Source: Cepaea nemoralis (Eukaryota; Mollusca; Gastropoda; Stylommatophora; Helicidae). Taken from it: a DNA stretch of 64,000 bases. Position numbers and translations under genes: made by a program. The notes under the pieces are model-generated. The model worked only from the letters and a program-made list of their open reading frames with translations, was not told the origin of the DNA and made no database searches. The stretch is taken from assembly GCA_014155875.1 (NCBI GenBank), contig JACEFZ010021400.1, forward strand, positions 1 to 64,000, in the 5' to 3' direction. Shown here in pieces: positions 58,951-64,000 of this stretch; positions within the stretch are counted from its first letter, which is position 1; each line of letters starts with the position of its first letter.

Positions 58951-58974
58951 GTGGCAATGTGGATCAAGTAGATT

Positions 58975-59145
58975 GCTGATGTTTCAAAGGTCGTGGGTTT
59001 ATATTTGGACTCTGAAGTCCATTTTATGGGTCATCATTGGAGTGACACAACTGTGCTCTATGCAACACTATTGGCGAGCAGCTCTGTGGAAAGAGACTGA
59101 GCCATATGAGATAAAACCCAGGGAAATGAAATCAATCCTCTTGCT
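58975..59145 (+). mobile_element. SINE-D copy
   Basis: GGTCGTGGGTTTATATTTGG stands where the B box should be. ATGGGTCATCATTGGAGTGA and GGAAAGAGACTGAGCCATAT align with 5585-5815. It starts exactly at the right edge of the tandem segment. Confidence 0.6.
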
Positions 59146-59439
59146 CTTACACATCTTTGGTCATTGTTTTAAATGTTTCACATGTTCCTGATTCCAAAAG
59201 TAGCACTGCTTTGTCATTAGAGACTTAATCTAAGATTGATACTAGGCTTAACTTCTTCTGACCTCCACACATTTCCTAGTGCTAGGAATCTTCTCTTGTC
59301 TTGTGTATTATTTTAAAATGTTACACTCATGTTCTTGTTTCAAATATATCAGTTTATTTTCCCTCATGAAGAACTCTGCAGTGTATGTCTTTATATGTTG
59401 CTTTTATAAAATTAATAATCCAAAAGTGTCTCACCAATT
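59146..59439. other. Unassigned sequence
   Basis: No feature recognised. Confidence 0.3.
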
Positions 59440-59700
59440 TCTGAAAATGGTTATATATTTCCCCATTTTTGTTCATTGCTCTCAGGTATGAGTTTCCCCA
59501 TGAACTCTTCATAACCCATGTTATCCAATCCTATCTTGGCATGGAGGTTATGCATTACAATCTTGATACTGCTATTTCTCTGATTATCTATAATACCATG
59601 AAGTTCCATGTACAATTCATCCTCAATTGATTCATCATTATAATTTGTTGGTGTATAACGTTGGATCACATTCATGTTTACTTTCCTTTTTTGTGGCTCT
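59440..59700 (-). pseudogene. LINE AP-endonuclease fragment
   Basis: The minus-strand 74-codon frame reads NVIQRYTPTNYNDESIEDEL, then ELHGIIDNQRNSSIKIVMHN and LHAKIGLDNMGYEEFMGK. It parallels the middle of RTE-like endonucleases, where IVMGDFNAKVG holds catalytic Asp and Asn. Here that block is IVMHNLHAKIG, so the active site is lost. Confidence 0.72.
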
Positions 59701-60214
59701 AAATGTTATTACTATTATTACAGAACTGATTGCTTCCCACTCTTTGAGTGTTTTCTTAGCATTTTAGATAGCATTAGGGCCACTCTTTCAGTGTGAGGGA
59801 CATTTTCCTATATATGGCCTGAGAACAGCAGTGTTTAACCTGTGATAGTAGTTGTTTGCCTGCCCCCTTCCATCTTGTTTCACATAATCCCAAAATGCTA
59901 ATCTTATAGATTATATTCCCCCCCCCCCCCCATTATTTGTGTCATCTTTCCCAATTCATAATAGTTCTAATATTCCATTCTGAAAGTTGTCCTAGGTGAA
60001 AAAAGGTATGTCAGCGATTCTTGCATCTTTTTTCCTAGCATCATAAAATGGGCACTGGATATTTTAACATCTGTCTGTGAAGGTAAAGTCAAACTTCTAG
60101 AACAGCCTACTTTCGTCTTAGATGGCTGAGTTATTTTTCTTTGTTAGTCCTTTAGACTTGTTCATGTTGGTGTTGTCACTGATTCTAAACAAATGTAAGT
60201 TCCACCCTTTCAGT
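59701..60214. other. Unassigned sequence
   Basis: Probably the upstream part of the endonuclease remnant on the minus strand; a C-run lies at 59920-59931. Not resolved. Confidence 0.3.
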
Positions 60215-60400
60215 GTAGGTACTAAAGCCGAGAAGGGAACTTCATTGCGCCAGATCTTACCCCATCTGACTCTGTCTCTTTTAGCAGAACGGCAAACCAT
60301 TTGCTGACAGTATCACACAGAGTATAAGCTCTGTAGATCCAGTGATGACACCTAGGAGTCTTCAGGAAATTGCACTTGTAGTCTGAATGACGCAGTCTGG
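60215..60400 (-). mobile_element. SINE-D copy, reverse strand
   Basis: The minus strand has GTGTCATCACTGGATCTACA, GCAAATGGTTTGCCGTTCTG and AAAGAGACAGAGTCAGATGG, parallel to 58975-59145. It borders the 45-bp array. Confidence 0.6.
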
Positions 60401-60443
60401 GGAACAAACCATGGCCTTCAGCGTGCAGGAAGTGGTATCCATG

Positions 60444-62839
60444 ATGTTTCTGATGTCAGTATTTCTCTCATCTTGTGAAGCCAGCAGCTTGTTTCTGATG
60501 TCAGTACTTCTCTCATCTTGTGAAGCCAGCAGCTTGTATATAATGTCAGTATTTCTCTCATCTTGTGAAGCCAGCAGCTTGTTTCTGATGTCAGTATTTC
60601 TCTAAACTTGTGAAGCCAGCAGCTTGTTTCTGATGTCAGTATTTCTCTCATCTTGTGAAGCCAGCAGCTTGTTTCTGATGTCAGTATTTCTCTCACCTTG
60701 TGAAGCCAGCAGCTTGTTTCTGATGTCAGTATTTCTCTCATCTTGTGAAGCCAGCAGCTTGTTTCTGATGTCAGTATTTCTCTCATCTTGTGAAGCCAGC
60801 AGCTTGTATATAATGTCAGTATTTCTCTCATCTTGTGAAGCCAGCAGCTTGTTTTTGATGTCAGTATTTCTCTCACCTTGTGAAGCCAGCAGCTTGTTTC
60901 TGATGTCAGTATTTCTCTCACCTTGTGAAGCCAGCAGCTTGTTTCTGATGTCAGTATTTCTCTCATCTTGTGAAGCCAGCAGCTTGTTTCTGATGTCAGT
61001 ATTTCTCTCATCTTGTGAAGCCAGCAGCTTGTTTCTGATGTCAGTATTTCTCTCATCTCGTGAAGCCAGCAGCTTGTTTCTGATGTCAGTATTTCTCTCA
61101 TCTTGTGAAGCCAGCAGCTTGTTTCTGATGTCAGTATTTCTCTCATCTTGTGAAGCCAGCAGCTTGTTTCTGATGTCAGTATTTCTCTCACTGTGTGGAG
61201 CCAGCAGCTTGTTTCTGATGTCAGTATTTCTCTCACCTTGTGAAGCCAGCAGCTTGTTTCTGATGTCAGTATTTCTCTCACCTTGTGAAGCCAGCAGCTT
61301 GTTTCTGATGTCAGTATTTCTCTCATCTTGTGAAGCCAGCAGCTTGTTTCTGATGTCAGTATTTCTCTCATCTTGTGAAGCCAGCAGCTTGTTTCTGATG
61401 TCAGTATTTCTCTCACCTTGTGAAGCCAGCAGCTTGTTTCTGATGTCAGTATTTCTTTCATCTTGTGAAGCCAGCAGCTTGTTTCTGATGTCAGTATTTC
61501 TCTAACCTTGTGAAGCCAGCAGCTTGTTTCTGATGTCAGTATTTCTCTCATATTGTGAAGCCATCAGCTTGTTTCTAATGTCAGTATTTCTCCCATCTTG
61601 TGAAGCCAGCAGCTTGTTTCTGATGTCAGTATTTCTCTCACCTTGTGAAGCCAGCAGCTTGTTTCTGATGTCAGTATTTCTCTCATCTTGTGAAGCCAGA
61701 TGCTTGTTTCTGATGTCAGTATTTCTCTCATCTTGTGAAGCCAGCAGCTTGTTTCTGATGTCAGTATTTCTCTCACCTTGTGAAGCCAGCAGCTTGTTTC
61801 TGATGTCAGTATTTCTCTCACCTTGTGAGGCCAGCAGCTTGTTTCTGATGTCAGTATTTCTCTCATCTTGTGAATCCAGCAGCTTGTTTCTGATGTCAGT
61901 ATTTCTCTCACCTTGTGAAGCCAGCAGCTTGTTTCTGATGTCAGTATTTCTCTCACCTTGTGAAGCCAGCAGCTTGTTTCTGATGTCAGTATTTCTCTCA
62001 TCTTGTGAAGCCAGCAGCTTGTTTCTGATGTCAGTATTTCTCTAACCTTGTGAAGCCAGCAGCTTGTTTCTGATGTCAGTATTTCTCTAACCTTGTGAAG
62101 CCAGCAGCTTGTTTCTGATGTCAGTATTTCTCTAACCTTGTGAATCCAACAGCTTGTTTCTGATGTCAGTATTTCTCTCACCTTGTGAAGCCAGCAGCTT
62201 GTTTCTGATGTCAGTATTTCTCTCACCTTGTGAAGCCAGCAGCTTGTTTCTGATGTCAGTATTTCTTTCATCTTGTGAAGCCAGCAGCTTGTTTCTGATG
62301 TCAGTATTTTTCTCATCTTGTGAAGCCAGCAGCTTGTTTCTGATGTCAGTATTTCTCTCATATTGTGAAGCCATCAGCTTGTTTCTGATGTCAGTATTTC
62401 TCCCATCTTGTGAAGCCAGCAGCTTGTTTCTGATGTCAGTATTTCTCTCATCTTGTGAAGCCAGCAGCTTGTTTCTGATGTCAGTATTTCTCTCATCTTG
62501 TGAAGCCAGCAGCTTGTTTCTGATGTCAGTATTTCTCTCATCTTGTGAAGCCAGCAGCTTGTTTCTGATGTCAGTATTTCTCTCATCTTGTGAAGCCAGC
62601 AGCTTGTTTCTGATGTCAGTATTTCTCTCATCTTGTGAAGCCAGCAGCTTGTTTCTGATGTCAGTATTTCTCTCACTGTGTGGAGCCAGCAGCTTGTTTC
62701 TGATGTCAGTATTTCTCTCACCTTGTGAAGCCAGCAGCTTGTTTCTGATGTCAGTATTTCTCTCACCTTGTGAAGCCAGCAGCTTGTTTCTAATGTCAGT
62801 ATTTCTCTCATCTTGTGAAGCCAGCAGCTTGTTTCTGAT
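60444..62839. repeat. 45-bp satellite-like array, about 53 copies
   Basis: Unit GTTTCTGATGTCAGTATTTC, TCTCATCTTGTGAAGCCAGC, AGCTT. Most units differ at the same few positions (TCATC/TCACC/TAACC). Rare variants (CACTGTGTGGAG at 61190 and 62675; CCATCAGC at 61562 and 62372) recur in similar order, so a higher-order repeat of several units exists. On the minus strand two frames are nearly open: MREILTSETSCWLHK units (377, 265 and 145 codons) and NTDIRNKLLASQDER units. Each is broken in some units: TAACC variants stop the second frame, CCATCAGC variants stop the first. The outer left flank is a SINE-D, so I favour non-coding DNA. Confidence 0.93.
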
Positions 62840-63447
62840 TGTCAGAGTCCTAATTAGTAGCTCTGTCTAGCTCACTGGACTTGGACAGGCAAATTACAAC
62901 ATCTACGACACATCTACCAATAACACATGAATGCAATCGGAAAACTGGCAGGAGCTATCTCCTGAACAATCATTTATTACAATATATATTACAGGCTGAC
63001 AACATAGTCGCACTTCGCGCTCAAACAATCGTTCACCACTAACAGCCACGCGCTAGCTCACAATGGCGATCTTTACACTGTCGCCCGCATGATCATTCAC
63101 AATCACAACTTCACATCATCCCGCACATATCACAGTTAGTACATTCCTCGAATATCACTACACAACGTTCATCTCCATCTATCCGTCACAACCACTATCG
63201 TTCTATCGTTCTAGCGTTCTCTAGATCTACACACGTCCGTCTCTATTCGCTGCCTCACACACACTGACTCTCTCCTGGTTGACCTTCCCACATCACGTGG
63301 CTCTGTTCACGGGATTCTTGCCTGACCGTCCGCTAGCCAAGCCATGGTGTCTCTTACTGCCCTTTACCTCAGCCATGCTTACACTGACTCTCGCTTACAT
63401 ACCGGCACTTACATTCTTCCTTACACATGTCATATAAGACCATGACA
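62840..63447 (-). mobile_element. LTR of an antisense LTR retrotransposon, inserted in the array
   Basis: The 608-bp block has TGTCAGAG at its left and CCATGACA at its right, so in sense orientation it runs TGTCATGG to CTCTGACA with 5-base inverted ends. A sense AATAAA lies near 62967. The array unit is cut at GTTTCTGAT, immediately before. The other LTR and target duplication lie beyond the window. LTR identity rests on ends plus the adjacent polypurine tract. Confidence 0.8.
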
Positions 63448-63462
63448 TTCTCCCCCCGCACA
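63448..63462 (-). other. Polypurine tract next to the 3' LTR
   Basis: On the minus strand TGTGCGGGGGGAGAA directly precedes the LTR start. This is the usual primer for plus-strand DNA synthesis. It orients the element: the internal region extends to the right. Confidence 0.75.
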
Positions 63463-64000
63463 ACCAATGTGGCACTTACTCTTGGAAATGTGACACATTC
63501 TGCTGTTGTTACTCTTGGTACATCTTTCTAACCTTGTCAGGGGATTATATGATCATAAGTATACGCTTGCGTCCCTTTTTGCTCTGATCTTTTCCGAGAT
63601 TAACTTCAAACATTGTTCTCTCTTTTTCAGTATTGAGGTTTCTCTCAAGGTTTTGTCGTGGTCTGACAAATGTTCTGGTTGGTCTACTTGTCATACCTCG
63701 TTATATTATTCAACCACCACTCCGTGACATTACATTCTGTTCATATTTCTCAATCGATTGTCTGTGCATTCTCATCTCATAGTTATTGTGGCTATGCTGG
63801 TTTAAGGATTCTCCATTGGTTTACGCCTCGAATAAGGCTACAACTTCCTCTTACAGCATTCTTAAATTTTCTCTCTATTCAGACGTGGTTCCCCTCGTCT
63901 CTATTTAATGCACACTAGTCGATTTTTTATGAGCACGCTATGTCAATGTTGTGGTCATGGTTCGAATATACTTCATGTATGTCATAGTCCCCCTTACCTC
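63463..64000 (-). mobile_element. Internal 3' region of the LTR retrotransposon
   Basis: No convincing coding frame on the minus strand within these 540 bases, so this is probably an untranslated 3' region or decayed end of pol. The gag-pol part must lie beyond 64000 if present. Short plus-strand frames are not supported. Confidence 0.45.

Larger units (their letters stand above)
54094..58974 (+). repeat. 4.88-kb tandem segment, copy 2
   Basis: Direct repeat of 49206-54086. Both copies end at GGATCAAGTAGATT. Differences are mostly single-base gains or losses, many in homopolymers. Confidence 0.92.

Noticed and set aside
60418..62870. Large repetitive protein gene encoded by the 45-bp array
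   Set aside because: Every frame is stopped in some unit, there is no signal peptide or unique exon, and the left flank is a SINE-D. Kept as a repeat with the coding question open.

Overview
The window reads as a repeat-packed, gene-poor stretch of an animal nuclear genome. AP-endonuclease LINE remnants, a Penelope-like element, hAT and mariner transposases, tRNA-derived SINEs with A and B boxes, TTAGGG-type repeats and long dinucleotide microsatellites all point to a metazoan. TTAGGG rather than TTAGG argues against most arthropods. A marine invertebrate, most likely a mollusc, is my inference; I cannot name a species. I recognise no complete host gene. One candidate 42-nt microexon (48623-48664, minus strand) is the only hint of host coding sequence.

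Layout. 1-12000: scattered SINEs, 3' ends of several LINE families, a short MITE, a hAT element with its transposase C-terminus (4269-5556). 12100-14865: a nested stack in which a minus-strand LINE is split by a plus-strand LINE and by a hAT element that itself holds another LINE fragment; two of the insertions keep readable target-site duplications. 15300-18840: LINE 3' ends, a possible LTR, and a 721-bp solo LTR inside a SINE. 18842-21077: the best-preserved gene, a LINE reverse transcriptase ending in a C2H2 zinc finger. 21600-26660: RNase H and RT remnants, a deleted LINE derivative and a broken mariner transposase.

27075-39398 is the highlight: a 12.3-kb palindromic element with two 5.8-5.9 kb inverted arms around a 582-bp loop, flanked by a perfect 6-bp duplication (CAAAGT) and inserted in a SINE whose two halves rejoin cleanly. 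Its ends (AG...CT) and 6-bp duplication resemble Polinton/Maverick integration, but no Polinton gene is visible. Each arm carries a telomere-like array near the tip and a 1.75-kb AT-rich degenerate repeat near the loop.

39400-49200: short tandem repeats, a Penelope-like element broken by a hAT MITE and CT repeats, a TIR element, and three minisatellites. 49206-58974: two direct copies of a 4.88-kb segment that differ mainly by one-base indels, so either a recent tandem duplication or an assembly artefact. 60444-62839: about 53 copies of a 45-bp repeat, ended by an antisense LTR retrotransposon (LTR 62840-63447, polypurine tract beside it) that runs off the window.

Family labels (SINE-A to D, LINE-1 to 6) are mine and hold only within this window. 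Homologies were judged by eye.
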